Shown: positions 10,601 through 20,380 of the stretch, piece after piece | Position numbering within the stretch: position 1 is the stretch's first letter | Layout: every line of letters begins with the position of its first letter | Assembly (NCBI RefSeq): GCF_000960085.1 | Contig: NZ_JYGT01000007.1 | Span: forward strand, 1-64,000 | Reading direction: 5' to 3' | DNA length: 64,000 bases | Origin: Streptococcus infantis | GTDB taxonomy: Bacteria; Bacillota; Bacilli; Lactobacillales; Streptococcaceae | Notes under the pieces: model-generated | Database searches by the model: none | Seen by the model: only the letters and a program-made list of their open reading frames with translations | Told to the model about the DNA's origin: nothing | Made by a program: the position numbers and the translations under genes

Positions 10601-13600
10601 GAGTTGTATCTAACCATACTTGGTAAACCAATTTAGAACCACGTTTAACAGTCTTAGTATTTAAGTTTTCTGCTTCATTGTTGTTATCTTTATCAACATA
10701 TGGATCAGTATTTGTTTCTGTATACTTGTTTGTTAATTCTTTATCGTCATCAAGTAGTTTGTCACCAGTAATATCGTATTTCTCTGCAGCGACAACATAT
10801 TTTTCTGGCTGGAACTTAGGTTCTTCAGGTGGTGTTACAGTGTTGTTGAACTCTTTATCAGCTGGATTAGTCACAGTTGCAATTAGAGCTTTAGCTGTAC
10901 CATCATGTGATACTGTCACGGTCATTTCTGCTTTCATAGTATCATATGTTACAGTAGCGTCTGTTCCTACAACTTCCTCAACAGTGTAGTTATATACACC
11001 TTCTTCACCCTTCTTGTATTCTAGGGCTGAGAATTTAACATTTCCAGTTGCGTCGTTCTTAACTGTTTCAACTTCATTACCTTTTGAATCTTTCAGAACA
11101 AAGCTAAATTCGTTGGCTTGCAGTTCACGACCTTCTAGTTTCTTAGTGAAATTAAATTCTACTGAAATTGGTACACTGTTCACACGTTTTTCAGTTGGTT
11201 TAGACGGTTTTTCAACTTTCTTGGTAACTGGATTATAGTAGTTGACTACTTGTGTCGCAGTATTTTCAATATCTACTCCACCATCAACATCATTTTTGAC
11301 TACTGCTGGGATATCGAACTTATAGTAACGTCCAAACTCAAATTTAGCTGTATCGATAATTTGAGTATTTTCAGCATCACCAAGTGACTTAGTATTGCCA
11401 GCTTTAAGCGTCGCTGTCATTACTCCATTTTCAACTGTAATATCAAATTTATTTGTTACATCATCACCTGATACTGAATCGTAGGCTTTGATCTTAGTAC
11501 CATCAACATCAACCTTAGTTTCATCGAAATCATCTGTAATTCCAACTGACTGTACCTTTTCCTTGTTATCAGTTGTGAATTTTGTAGTATCCAACCAAAC
11601 TTGGTAGACTAGTTTATCACCACGTTTAACAGTCTTGGTATTGATATTTTCAGCTTCGTTGTTAGTAGTTTGATCAACATATGGGTTGGTATTCGTATCT
11701 TTATACTTATCTTCCAACTCTGTATCGTCATCCAACAATTTGTTGTCTGTAATAGAGTATTTCTCAGTATTCAAGACGTACTTCTCTGGTTGGAACTTAG
11801 GTTCAGTTGGTGGTGTAACGGTATTATTGAATTCTTTATCAGCTGGTTCAGTTACATTTGCGATTAAAGCTTTTGCAGTACCATCATGTGAAACAGTAAC
11901 TTTAACTTCAGCCTTCATCGTATCGTAAGTAATAGTTGCATCTGCTCCTGCTACTTCTTCAACAGTGTATTTATGTTCACCAACTTGGCTCTTTTCAAAT
12001 TTAAGAGCTTTGAATTTTACTTTACCATCTGCATCGTTCTTGACAGTTTCAACTTCTTTCCCTTTTGAATCTTTCAGAACAAAGCTGAATTCACTGGCTT
12101 GCAGTTCACGACCTTCTAGTTTCTTAGTGAAGTTAAATTCTACTTCGATAGGAACACTGTTCACACGTTTTTGAGTAGGTTTTTCTGGTTTCTCTACAGA
12201 TTTGCTTACTGGGTTGTAAACATGAACGATTTGGTTGGCTTTGTTTTCGATGTCTAGTCCACCTGGAACTGAATCTTTAACTGTTGCTGGGATATCAAAT
12301 TTATAGTAGCGACCAAATGCAAATTTAGTTGTATCGATAACTTGTGTATTATCTACATCACCTAATGATTTGTTTACAGAAGTCTTAGATGTTGCTATAA
12401 TAACACCATTTTCAACCTTAATATCAAACTTATCAGTGACTTCATTACCAGTTTCACTATCGTAAGCCTTGATTTCACTAGAGTTAACCGTTAATTTATC
12501 AGCATCATAGGTATCAGAGATTCCAACCGATTGGATATTGTTTCTATCAGTGAAATTCTTAGTATCTAACCATACTTGGTAAACTAATTTTTCACCGCGT
12601 TCAACAACCTTCGTATTGATGTTTTCTGCTTCGTTGTTAGTAGTTTTGTCAGCATAAGGGTCAGCATTTGTATCTGCGTACTCGTCTGTCAACTCATGAT
12701 CGTCGTCAACGAGTTTTGTACCAGTGATGTCAAATTTTTCTTTGTTAAGAACGAATTTTTCTGGTTGGAACTCAGGTGTTTCTGGAGGAGTTATTTTATT
12801 GTTAAACTCTTTATCTTCCATTCCATCTGTTGATTCTCCATTTTCATTTACACCACCTGCTGAGCTGACATTTGTTACAGTTGTTAGGGTATGTCCATTT
12901 TTTGCAACTTCCACAGTAAGCGTTGCTTTCATGGTGTCATAAGTCATTCCTAATTCTTTAGTAGCTGGGATAACCTCTTCTACTGTATAAGTATGGGTAC
13001 CAACTTTTGTATTATCGAATGATAATTCTGAGAAGGTAACAGTTCCGTCTTCTTTATTCTTAACAGTTTCAACTTCTTCACCTGCTGCATTCTTAAGGAC
13101 GAAGCTAAATTCACCTTCCTTAAGTTTACGACCTGCGAGTTTCTTCGTAAAATCAAACTTAGTAACTACTGGTGAAACTACATAGTTGTTAAAGATTTTG
13201 TCATTAGCGTCTGCACTAAATCCACCTTCAGAACTGTACTTAACTGTAGCTTCGAGATCACCCACTGCATTTTTTTCAGTTACCGTAACAGTCATAGTAA
13301 CTGTCATCGCATCGTAATCAACATTTGTATCAGAACCTTTTAACTCTGTAATCTTATATTTATAGGTACCAGGATTGCTAAATGATAATTCACTAAATGT
13401 AGCCTTGCCATTTTTGTTTGTAACTGTTTCTTCATGTTTATCTGGAGTACTCTTTTCTTCTGTTAACTTGAAGCTGAATTCTCCATCTGTTAATACACGT
13501 CCAGCAAGCTCTTTTTCGAATTCTGGTGTAACTTTTGCTGGTTCGCGTTTTACATAGTAGTAGACCGGTTGTTTATGTGGCGTCAAACTGTTAAGCAAGT

Positions 13601-15377
13601 CAACGTTTGTACCGATACCACCAACTCCACGTTCTAATTGTGCGTTAGCTGAACCGTGTCCAATCCCGTCTCCTAAGAATGGTACGAATACTGATTTATA
13701 TGGCGTATATCCTGCAGCTTTTTGGAAATCGAATGTAATTTCTTTACCGTTAGGATAGTTTGTTTTGGCTCCAGTTTTTGGATCTGTTACAGTATGTGCA
13801 ATCGTATTAAGAGGTGATTTTTTAACAACTAGTTCTTGCGTATTAGCTTCACCTGGTTTAATTGGTTTAGTTTCAGCAATCAACATGTAGCCATCAGTAC
13901 TTAATGAACCATCAGAACGTTTACTTTGTTGTTTTGGATCAAGAAGATAAACACGAATAACTACTGAACCATCTTCTCCAACAACTTCTTTAATCCGTTT
14001 AATACCATAACGGTCTGCATCCATAAATTTCGTCCCAACAGTATAAGGACGACTGACATAACCAGATTTATCTTTTGCATCAGCTGTTTGATACAATTTA
14101 TATCCATCAAATTGACGTTCACCAGATGCTGTGAAGCTTTGTCCTTCCATAGCTTTAGTTGCATATCTAGCTAAATCTACTTCATTACCATTTTCTTTAT
14201 AATCTTGAACAGTTACATCTGTTTTATTTGCATTGAATGTTGGATTGTTTTTGTCAACTTCTTTATAGTAAGTTGTTTTATTAATTGCCTCTGGTATTTT
14301 ATCATTTGAATCCGTAATTAAACGACCGTTATAAGCTGGTTCAACAACGTTTAGAATATCTGTTGTTGTACGAGCGTTATAAACCGCAGTATGAAGTGCT
14401 TGATCTGCAGGTGTCAATTGGTGTCCAGCAGCCACTAAATCTGTTATACTCTTTCCAACTTCATACCCATTTTGAATGAATGGTTGAATTGTTTTACCTT
14501 TTTCTTGAGCAAGTCCAGCTTTATAATCTACTTGGAAGGTTAATTCACTATTAGACGCAGCTGTGGTAGTAGTGAATTTTTGAACGCCACTTGATGAAGT
14601 AACCGTTCTTGTTTCTACTACATTCCCAGTCGTTTTATCGATTAATTCAACAGTTGTATCTGTAGATTCATCAAATCTCTTATAAGCACGAGCATAGTAT
14701 TTTGTACCATAACGTTCATTGAATCTAGTTAAATCCCAGATAGCGTATGTGTACCAATCTCCTTCTTTAGCAGAATAACCAGCTGGTACCGTTTGAGATC
14801 TTACAGTTGCACCGTTAGCATCTTTGATTTCTGGAGTTACTTTTTCCCCATCTTTTAAGTAAGTACTTACCGCTAAAGGGTTAGAGTTGTGGTCTCCAGA
14901 AACTGCATCTTCCGTTGTAGCACGACGATTACGAACTTTAGGTTTATCACCTTCTGAAACAGCTGGCTTAGTTTCTTCAGCTTTTTCAACCGGCTTAGCA
15001 GTTTCCTTATTAGCAATCTCAGTCTCAGTTGAAGCAGGTTTTACTTCTTCTGCTTTTTCTGAAGACACTGGTTCAGATTTAGCTTCTTCTGTTTTAGCCT
15101 CAGAAGCTGCTTTTCCTTCTTCAACCTTGTTTGCCTCAGCAAGTTCACTTGTTGCAACATTTTCTACAACATTCTGTTCCTTTTTAGAGGAATCCTCGCT
15201 ACTATCCTTTTTCACCAACTCTGTTTTTTCTTCAGAACTTGGTTGTGCAGGAATTTCTGAAGCTTTTACTTCACCACCATTTGCCATTAGAAAGCTTAGA
15301 GTGGTTCCTAAAAATACCGATGCAACACCAACTTTATATTTACGTAAAGAAAAGCGTTGTTGTTCCTTTCTTATCAT
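7626..15377 (-). CDS. Giant LPXTG adhesin of alternating SspB-C-like and pilin-type isopeptide modules (2583 aa)
   Basis: N-terminus: YSIRK-type signal (FSLRKYKVGVASVFLGTT) to about residue 40, then a Lys/Glu-rich low-complexity stretch to about 150. About 155-600 is a non-repeated region of unrecognised fold, likely the ligand-binding head. It is followed by seven Spy0128/FctA-type isopeptide modules (FTKKLEGRELQANEFSFVLKD type; Lys, Glu in YTVEEV, Asn in EFNN) and five antigen I/II C-domain-like modules (EKYDITGDKLLDDD; VYQVWLDTTKF; GRYYKFDIP). The first two pilin-type modules are tandem; after that the two types alternate. A PPT repeat stalk precedes LPNTG, a hydrophobic stretch and KRKKRED. 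NCBI-style naming would be SspB-related isopeptide-forming adhesin. Wall-anchored by sortase. AAGGAG lies 11 nt before the ATG. Confidence 0.9.
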   Translation of the reverse strand: MIRKEQQRFSLRKYKVGVASVFLGTTLSFLMANGGEVKASEIPAQPSSEEKTELVKKDSSEDSSKKEQNVVENVATSELAEANKVEEGKAASEAKTEEAKSEPVSSEKAEEVKPASTETEIANKETAKPVEKAEETKPAVSEGDKPKVRNRRATTEDAVSGDHNSNPLAVSTYLKDGEKVTPEIKDANGATVRSQTVPAGYSAKEGDWYTYAIWDLTRFNERYGTKYYARAYKRFDESTDTTVELIDKTTGNVVETRTVTSSSGVQKFTTTTAASNSELTFQVDYKAGLAQEKGKTIQPFIQNGYEVGKSITDLVAAGHQLTPADQALHTAVYNARTTTDILNVVEPAYNGRLITDSNDKIPEAINKTTYYKEVDKNNPTFNANKTDVTVQDYKENGNEVDLARYATKAMEGQSFTASGERQFDGYKLYQTADAKDKSGYVSRPYTVGTKFMDADRYGIKRIKEVVGEDGSVVIRVYLLDPKQQSKRSDGSLSTDGYMLIAETKPIKPGEANTQELVVKKSPLNTIAHTVTDPKTGAKTNYPNGKEITFDFQKAAGYTPYKSVFVPFLGDGIGHGSANAQLERGVGGIGTNVDLLNSLTPHKQPVYYYVKREPAKVTPEFEKELAGRVLTDGEFSFKLTEEKSTPDKHEETVTNKNGKATFSELSFSNPGTYKYKITELKGSDTNVDYDAMTVTMTVTVTEKNAVGDLEATVKYSSEGGFSADANDKIFNNYVVSPVVTKFDFTKKLAGRKLKEGEFSFVLKNAAGEEVETVKNKEDGTVTFSELSFDNTKVGTHTYTVEEVIPATKELGMTYDTMKATLTVEVAKNGHTLTTVTNVSSAGGVNENGESTDGMEDKEFNNKITPPETPEFQPEKFVLNKEKFDITGTKLVDDDHELTDEYADTNADPYADKTTNNEAENINTKVVERGEKLVYQVWLDTKNFTDRNNIQSVGISDTYDADKLTVNSSEIKAYDSETGNEVTDKFDIKVENGVIIATSKTSVNKSLGDVDNTQVIDTTKFAFGRYYKFDIPATVKDSVPGGLDIENKANQIVHVYNPVSKSVEKPEKPTQKRVNSVPIEVEFNFTKKLEGRELQASEFSFVLKDSKGKEVETVKNDADGKVKFKALKFEKSQVGEHKYTVEEVAGADATITYDTMKAEVKVTVSHDGTAKALIANVTEPADKEFNNTVTPPTEPKFQPEKYVLNTEKYSITDNKLLDDDTELEDKYKDTNTNPYVDQTTNNEAENINTKTVKRGDKLVYQVWLDTTKFTTDNKEKVQSVGITDDFDETKVDVDGTKIKAYDSVSGDDVTNKFDITVENGVMTATLKAGNTKSLGDAENTQIIDTAKFEFGRYYKFDIPAVVKNDVDGGVDIENTATQVVNYYNPVTKKVEKPSKPTEKRVNSVPISVEFNFTKKLEGRELQANEFSFVLKDSKGNEVETVKNDATGNVKFSALEYKKGEEGVYNYTVEEVVGTDATVTYDTMKAEMTVTVSHDGTAKALIATVTNPADKEFNNTVTPPEEPKFQPEKYVVAAEKYDITGDKLLDDDKELTNKYTETNTDPYVDKDNNNEAENLNTKTVKRGSKLVYQVWLDTTQFDANNRDNIQTVGISDNYDEGKLTLNKADIKAYDSVTGAEVTDKFDIAVNNGVITATLKAGNTKSLGDAENTQIIDTTKFEFGRYYKFDIPTTVKEDVAAGADIENTAAQVVNYYNPTTKKVEKPEKPTQKRVNNVPVPLDLKFTKKLEGRDLAEGEFSFVLKKDGDIVETVKNDATGKITFKTLEFGKDDLGKTYNYTVEETPGTDSSVKYDTMVATVKVVVSHDGTAKAIVANVTDAVDKEFNNTVTPPTEPKFQPEKYVVSEEKYDITGDKLVDDDKELADKYADTNANPYADDASNNEAQNLNTKTVKRGDKLVYQVWLDTTKFDAANKDNIQSVGISDDYDEAKLELDSTKIKAYDSVTGAEVTDKFDITVNNGVITATLKDGFTKSLGDAENTQVIDTTKFEFGRYYKFDIPTTVKADVPGGVDIENTAAQVVNYYNPTTKKVEKPEKPTEKRVNNVPVEVEFNFTKRLEGRELKANEFSFVLKDSEGKTLETVSNDASGNVKFSKLEFKKDQEGVHNYTVEEVKGSDATVTYDTMKANVTVTVKHDGTAKILIATVGDIADKEFNNRVTPPETPEFNPEKYILNEEKFDITGNKLLDDDKELTDKVVDTNKDPYVDNVDNNEKQNINTQTLHKGDKVVYQVWLDTTKFTEGHNIQSVGITDKYDSENLDVIVSEIKAYDSVTGEDVTAKFDISIVDGVITATSKADLTKSLGDAEDTQVIDTTKLAFGRYYKFDILARIKDTAKEGVDIENTASQIVHQYDPTKKSVEKPEKPTEKRVVNIPVKVEFNFTKKLEGRALKAGEFSFVLKDKDGNVIETVSNDAEGKIKFSALEFKRGQEGTHIYYVEEVKGTEAGVEYDKMVATVGVTVTKDGKVLTLTSQMPEDTEFNNKVTPPTPPTPPTPPTPPTPPTPPTPPTPPTPPTPPTPPTPPTPPTPVTPSTSEKPKGPELPNTGEQSKSGVVALGAALGLVGLGLVAKRKKRED
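7762..7908. repeat. 9-bp coding repeat for a Pro-Pro-Thr stalk
   Basis: Tandem GGCGGTGTT-like units on the plus strand, with a few GGT variants, encode repeated Pro-Pro-Thr just before the wall-sorting signal. It is in frame, so slippage changes the length of the wall-spanning segment only. Confidence 0.9.
8189..13127. repeat. About 327-aa module repeats (975/981/981/981/1020 bp)
   Basis: The codons for the conserved EGR motif recur at 8189, 9164, 10145, 11126, 12107 and 13127 on the top strand, giving spacings of 975, 981, 981, 981 and 1020 bp. Protein identity between modules is high, but synonymous positions differ widely between copies. Confidence 0.9.
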
Positions 15378-15726
15378 CTTGATAAGTTCTCCTTTATAAA
15401 TCTTTTATTTTACTAGGAGTCAGAATTTTATAATTTTTGTACCTTTTATACAAAAATTATATTCTGGCTTTAGCTCCTTTATCATATCATAAGTTTAAGA
15501 TAAGTTCAAAGAATTATATGCCCTTGAAAACGTTTACTTTGGAATAGTTTTCATTACCTGAGATCTAAATTTTTTATTATATTTTTTTTTATGCATGCTT
15601 GATATAATGCTACTTTTAACAGGATTTATTTGAATATGTTCTAATTTTTACTATATTTTTATTTTTGCTTTTTATATTTTCTAGATTATTTTTTTCTTGT
15701 GAAAATGGTAACAACATTTTCATAAA
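15378..15726. other. Upstream region of the giant adhesin gene
   Basis: About 350 bp, very AT-rich, no gene. It contains a cre-like site (listed separately). No clear consensus promoter could be chosen because of the base composition. Confidence 0.45.
15525..15538. promoter_or_regulatory. cre-like site upstream of the giant adhesin
   Basis: TGAAAACGTTTACT matches the catabolite-response consensus except at the last base. It lies about 150 bp upstream of the adhesin start and about 240 bp past the end of carB, so the adhesin is the likelier target. CcpA control is inferred. Confidence 0.45.
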
Positions 15727-15765
15727 ATAAAAAATGATTCCCTTACGAGAATCATTTTTTATTTA
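15727..15765 (-). terminator. Terminator of the pyrimidine operon
   Basis: Hairpin with arms AAAAATGATTC / GAATCATTTTT and an 8-nt loop, flanked by A-runs and T-runs. It directly abuts the carB stop codon (TAA at 15765-15763), so carB is the last gene of the transcript. Confidence 0.88.
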
Positions 15766-18700
15766 GATGGCTTCTGTGACAAAACTTCTGCTTTCTAATA
15801 CTTTTAACATGGCATCTGCTGTGTCTAGAGCTGTAAAGAGAGGAACTCCATGTTCAATTGCTGAACGTCTGATTTGCTCACCATCTTCATCAGCTGTCCG
15901 TTTGGTACCAACTGTATTGATGATTGCTTGAATTTTTCCTTTGCGGACGTAGCTTGGAATATCGTGTTCATCATCACCAATCTTTCCAACGACTTGAGCC
16001 TGCAATCCATGACTTGCAAAGAACTCTGCAGTTCCTTCAGTAGCAAGGATTCCGTAGCCAATATTTTGGAAACGACGAGCCAAATCTAGTGCTTCTTCTT
16101 TTGCATCATCCGCGATGGTAAAGACAACATTACCAAAGGTTGGCAAGTGAAGATAAGAAGCTTCAAAGGCCTTGTAGAGAGCTTTTTCAAGAGTGGTATC
16201 AGAACCCATGACTTCCCCTGTCGACTTCATTTCAGGACCAAGAAGGCTGTCTACCTTAGCTAGCTTGGTAAAGGAGAAGACTGGTGCCTTGATATGAACG
16301 CGAGTGCTTTCTGGGTAAAGTCCATCTTGGTAACCAAGTTCTTCAAGACTTTGACCAAGAATCAACTTAGTCGCTACTTGCGCCATAGGGATATTGGTTA
16401 CTTTTGAAAGGAATGGAACTGTACGGCTGGCACGTGGATTGACTTCAATAACGTAAACTTTTTCATCCTTGATGACAAACTGAATGTTCATCATACCAAG
16501 GCAGTTGAGGCCGATCGCAAGACGTTTGGTGTAGTCTGCGATAGTTTCCTGAACCTTTTGAGACAAGGTTTGTGGAGGATAAACAGCCATGGAGTCACCT
16601 GAGTGGACCCCAGCACGTTCGATATGCTCCATGATACCTGGGATGAGGACATTTTTTCCGTCTGAAATGGCATCGACTTCACACTCTTGTCCGACGATAT
16701 AAGAGTCAACAAGAACAGGGTGGTCTGGACTTGCCTTAACTGCAGTACGCATGTAAGAACGAAGATCATCTTCATTCTCAACGATTTCCATAGCACGTCC
16801 ACCCAAAACATATGAAGGGCGAACGAGAACTGGGAAACCAATTTTACGTGCAGCAAGCACTGCTTCTTCTTCATTGGTTGCTGTCTGTCCAGGAGGTTGT
16901 GGAATATCCAAGTCTTTGAGGGCTTGCTCGAAGAGGTCACGGTCTTCCGCACGGTCTAGATCAGCAACTTGAGTACCAAGGATAGTTACACCAGCTTTTG
17001 CTAATGGTTCAGCAAGGTTGATAGCTGTTTGACCACCGAACTGAACGATAACACCTTTTGGTTGCTCTAAGTCGATAACATTCATAACATCTTCAAATGT
17101 CAATGGTTCAAAGTAAAGTTTGTCTGATACAGAGAAGTCTGTTGAAACTGTCTCTGGGTTTGAGTTCATAATGATGGCTTCGTAGCCAGCAGCTTGAATC
17201 GCCTTAACTGAGTGAACAGTTGCGTAATCAAACTCAACACCTTGACCGATACGGATTGGACCAGAACCTAAGACTAGAACAGATTCCTTATCAGACTTGA
17301 TAGATTCATTTTCCCAACCATAAGTAGAATAGAAATATGGAGTTTCTGATTCAAATTCTGCTGCACAAGTATCCACCATCTTGTAAACTGGGACAATCTT
17401 GTTTTCCAAACGTAGTTGGCGAACTTGATCAGCTGTAGTTCCCCAGAGTTCTGCGATTTTACGATCTGAGAAACCATTGAGTTTAGCTGTTTTCAAGACA
17501 TCGACATCCTGAGGATGTGCACCCAATTCTTGCTCAATCTCAAAGATATGCAAGAGTTTATCAAGGTAGAAAATATCAATTTTAGTCAAGTCAGCAATCT
17601 CTTCTGGTGTATAACCACGACGAATAGCTTCTGATACGTAAAAGAGACGGTCATCTTGAGCCTTGACAACTTTTTCAATCAAGCCATCATCTGAAACATC
17701 TGCAAGCTCAGGCATTTCATTATGATGGACACCAATTTCTAGAGAGCGACAAGCTTTAAGGAGAGATTCCTCGATGTTCCGACCGATGGCCATAACTTCT
17801 CCAGTTGCCTTCATCTGGGTACCAAGACGACGTTCCCCTTTTTCAAACTTGTCAAATGGGAAACGTGGAATCTTAGCCACCACATAGTCAAGGGCTGGTT
17901 CAAACATGGCATAAGTTGAACCTGTAACTGGGTTGATGACCTCATCTAAGGTCAAACCGACTGCAATCTTAGCAGCCAATTTAGCGATTGGGTAACCTGT
18001 CGCCTTAGAAGCAAGGGCAGAAGAACGAGATACACGAGGATTTACTTCGATGACATAGTACTTAAAGCTGTGCGGATCAAGAGCCAACTGAACGTTACAT
18101 CCACCTTCAATCTTGAGAGCGCGGATAATGCTCAAGCTAGCATCACGAAGCATTTGGTTTTCATAGTCTGACATGGTTTGCGCTGGAGCAAATACGATGG
18201 AATCCCCTGTGTGAATCCCAACTGGGTCAAAGTTTTCCATGTTACATACAACAAGGGCATTGTCAGCTGAGTCGCGCATCACTTCGTACTCGATTTCCTT
18301 GAACCCTGCAATAGAACGTTCAATCAAGCACTGGGTAACAGGTGACAACTTCAAACCATTTTCAGCAATTTCACGCAATTCTTCCTCGTTGGCACACATA
18401 CCACCGCCAGTACCACCAAGTGTGAAGGCTGGACGGACGATAACTGGATAACCAATTGTCGCTGCAAAGGCAACTGCTTCTTCTACTGTGTTAACAATTT
18501 CTGATTCAGGAATTGGTTGGTTCAGCTCTTCCATCAACTGTTTAAAGAGGTCACGGTCCTCCGCTTGATCGATGGCAGACAATTTAGTCCCGAGAAGTTC
18601 TACTCCCAATTCATCAAGAATACCGTTTTTAGACAATTCCATGGCCATATTAAGCCCTGTTTGCCCTCCAAGAGTTGGAAGCAAAGCATCTGGACGTTCC

Positions 18701-18939
18701 TTACGGAGAATACGAGTCACAAACTCGAGTGTGATTGGCTCGATATAAACCTTGTCTGCAATTTCCTTATCAGTCATGATGGTTGCAGGGTTTGAGTTTA
18801 CCAAGACAACCTCGTAACCTTCCTCTTTCAAAGACAAGCAGGCTTGGGTTCCAGCATAGTCAAACTCAGCAGCCTGACCAATAATAATCGGACCAGAACC
18901 AATCACCATAATTTTTTTGATATCAGTACGTTTAGGCAT
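15763..18939 (-). CDS. carB: Carbamoyl-phosphate synthase large subunit
   Basis: 1058 aa, full length. It makes carbamoyl phosphate from bicarbonate, ATP and ammonia delivered by the CarA glutaminase, feeding pyrimidine and arginine synthesis. It begins [30 protein letters not shown], followed by the two homologous ATP-grasp halves. The second half starts near residue 550 with [23 protein letters not shown]-grasp glycine loops ([23 protein letters not shown]) and NPR motifs ([22 protein letters not shown]) are present. The C-terminal MGS-like allosteric domain starts near 930 ([12 protein letters not shown]). Last gene of pyrR-pyrB-carA-carB, but 312 bp separate it from carA. Confidence 0.98.
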   Translation of the reverse strand: MPKRTDIKKIMVIGSGPIIIGQAAEFDYAGTQACLSLKEEGYEVVLVNSNPATIMTDKEIADKVYIEPITLEFVTRILRKERPDALLPTLGGQTGLNMAMELSKNGILDELGVELLGTKLSAIDQAEDRDLFKQLMEELNQPIPESEIVNTVEEAVAFAATIGYPVIVRPAFTLGGTGGGMCANEEELREIAENGLKLSPVTQCLIERSIAGFKEIEYEVMRDSADNALVVCNMENFDPVGIHTGDSIVFAPAQTMSDYENQMLRDASLSIIRALKIEGGCNVQLALDPHSFKYYVIEVNPRVSRSSALASKATGYPIAKLAAKIAVGLTLDEVINPVTGSTYAMFEPALDYVVAKIPRFPFDKFEKGERRLGTQMKATGEVMAIGRNIEESLLKACRSLEIGVHHNEMPELADVSDDGLIEKVVKAQDDRLFYVSEAIRRGYTPEEIADLTKIDIFYLDKLLHIFEIEQELGAHPQDVDVLKTAKLNGFSDRKIAELWGTTADQVRQLRLENKIVPVYKMVDTCAAEFESETPYFYSTYGWENESIKSDKESVLVLGSGPIRIGQGVEFDYATVHSVKAIQAAGYEAIIMNSNPETVSTDFSVSDKLYFEPLTFEDVMNVIDLEQPKGVIVQFGGQTAINLAEPLAKAGVTILGTQVADLDRAEDRDLFEQALKDLDIPQPPGQTATNEEEAVLAARKIGFPVLVRPSYVLGGRAMEIVENEDDLRSYMRTAVKASPDHPVLVDSYIVGQECEVDAISDGKNVLIPGIMEHIERAGVHSGDSMAVYPPQTLSQKVQETIADYTKRLAIGLNCLGMMNIQFVIKDEKVYVIEVNPRASRTVPFLSKVTNIPMAQVATKLILGQSLEELGYQDGLYPESTRVHIKAPVFSFTKLAKVDSLLGPEMKSTGEVMGSDTTLEKALYKAFEASYLHLPTFGNVVFTIADDAKEEALDLARRFQNIGYGILATEGTAEFFASHGLQAQVVGKIGDDEHDIPSYVRKGKIQAIINTVGTKRTADEDGEQIRRSAIEHGVPLFTALDTADAMLKVLESRSFVTEAI

Positions 18940-19251
18940 TTATAAGATATTAAGGGCGTTAAGCGGACAAAGCTAAAATAGGAGTTATGACGAAGAACTA
19001 TTAGTTCTAGGAATAACTATATTTTTAGCACCGTCCCTAGCCCGTATTCAGTTCAGCAAATACGGACCACCCTTCTCCTTTCTATTCGTCGCCTCACAGA
19101 GCGACATTAAATAAGATACAAAGGACGAATAGAAAGCGATTGAATTTTAGGAAACCAAGGAAGGATTGACAATCCAAGTTGGTTTCTCTAAATTCCGAGC
19201 TTTCCGTCCGTGTTCAGTTACATAAATTCTCCGACGATTTCACACTCGTCA
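18940..19251. other. Structured non-coding gap between carA and carB
   Basis: 312 bp without a supported gene inside an operon whose other gaps are 17-49 bp. It holds a perfect 13-bp inverted repeat CTTTCTATTCGTC (19078-19090) / GACGAATAGAAAG (19124-19136) enclosing a GTCGC/GCGAC stem. A second, imperfect 16-bp pair (19144-19159 / 19181-19196) is centred on GGATTG-ACAATCC. An AGAACTA/TTAGTTCT hairpin lies near 18995-19010. It resembles a small inserted repeat element, but I do not recognise the family. Confidence 0.6.
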
Positions 19252-20331
19252 TTAATTTGCTTGTTTAAAGGCTTCCATCATCTCAATGAACTCGTCAAAT
19301 AGATAACTTGCATCGTGTGGACCAGGAGCTGCATCTGGGTGGAATTGCACAGAGAAACCTGGTAGATATCTGTGACGTACGCCTTCAACTGACTTGTCAT
19401 TGATTTCTTCGTGGGTGATAATCAAGTGCTCTGGTAAGTCCTCACGACTAACGGCATAACCATGGTTTTGACTAGTAAAGTCCACTCGCCCAGTTGCAAT
19501 TTCACGTACTGCATGGTTAAAGCCACGGTGACCAAACTTCATCTTGTAAGTCTTGGCACCATTTGCCATTGCAAAGAGCTGGTGACCCATACAAATACCA
19601 AAGATTGGAATCTTCCCTAGAATCCCACGAATCATGTCGAGCGCTTCTGGAACATCTTCTGGATTTCCCGGACCATTTGACAACATAACTCCGTCAGGAT
19701 TCAAATGTAGAATTTCCTCAGCTGTAGTTGTGTATGGAACTACAGTCACGTTACAATCGCGTTTTGAAAGTTCTCGTAAAATAGAATGTTTAAGTCCAAA
19801 GTCTACTAAAACAACACTCAAACCAACTCCTGGAGCTGGATAAGAAGTCTTGGTTGAAACTTGTCTGATATTATCAGTTGGCAAAACAGTTGCTTGAAGT
19901 TGATCTGCAATATGATCCATGCTATCTCCAGCATGAGTCAAGGTTGCACGCATCGTCCCATGTTTACGGATAATTTTTGTAAGTGCACGGGTATCAATTC
20001 CTGAAATACCAGGAATTTTCTTAGCTTTCAAGAATTCATCCAGCGTCATTTGATTCCGCCAGTTACTTGCTCTACGTGCCTCTTCAAATACTACAACACC
20101 CTTGCAGGTAGGGCTAATAGATTCGTAATCATCACGGTTAATCCCATAATTCCCCACCAATGGATAAGTGAAGGTCAAGATTTGTCCATTATAAGACTGG
20201 TCTGTAATGGATTCTTGATAGCCTGTCATCCCTGTGTTAAAGACGATTTCCCCTGTTACATCAATATCTGCACCGAAGGCTTTACCTTCAAAAACTGTGC
20301 CATCTTCTAAAACTAGAAGTCGTTTTGTCAT
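19252..20331 (-). CDS. carA: Carbamoyl-phosphate synthase small subunit (glutaminase)
   Basis: 359 aa, usual length. It hydrolyses glutamine and channels ammonia to CarB. The N-terminal CPSase_sm domain ([26 protein letters not shown]) spans about residues 1-140. The C-terminal class I glutaminase spans about 170-355, with the nucleophile Cys in GICMGHQL and the His-x-Glu-type end in [14 protein letters not shown]. The residue after FHPD is Ala rather than the usual Glu-containing HPE; here the His-Pro-Asp pair is seen. Start supported by GAGGTGAG. 49 bp after pyrB. Confidence 0.97.
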   Translation of the reverse strand: MTKRLLVLEDGTVFEGKAFGADIDVTGEIVFNTGMTGYQESITDQSYNGQILTFTYPLVGNYGINRDDYESISPTCKGVVVFEEARRASNWRNQMTLDEFLKAKKIPGISGIDTRALTKIIRKHGTMRATLTHAGDSMDHIADQLQATVLPTDNIRQVSTKTSYPAPGVGLSVVLVDFGLKHSILRELSKRDCNVTVVPYTTTAEEILHLNPDGVMLSNGPGNPEDVPEALDMIRGILGKIPIFGICMGHQLFAMANGAKTYKMKFGHRGFNHAVREIATGRVDFTSQNHGYAVSREDLPEHLIITHEEINDKSVEGVRHRYLPGFSVQFHPDAAPGPHDASYLFDEFIEMMEAFKQAN

Positions 20332-20380
20332 ATTCTCACCTCTCGTGGACGCTCACTGGCGTCTTTTAACGTTTTGTGTC

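Noticed and set aside
19000..19250. Gene fragment in the carA/carB gap
   Set aside because: No continuous frame or recognisable protein motif; inverted repeats explain the sequence better.
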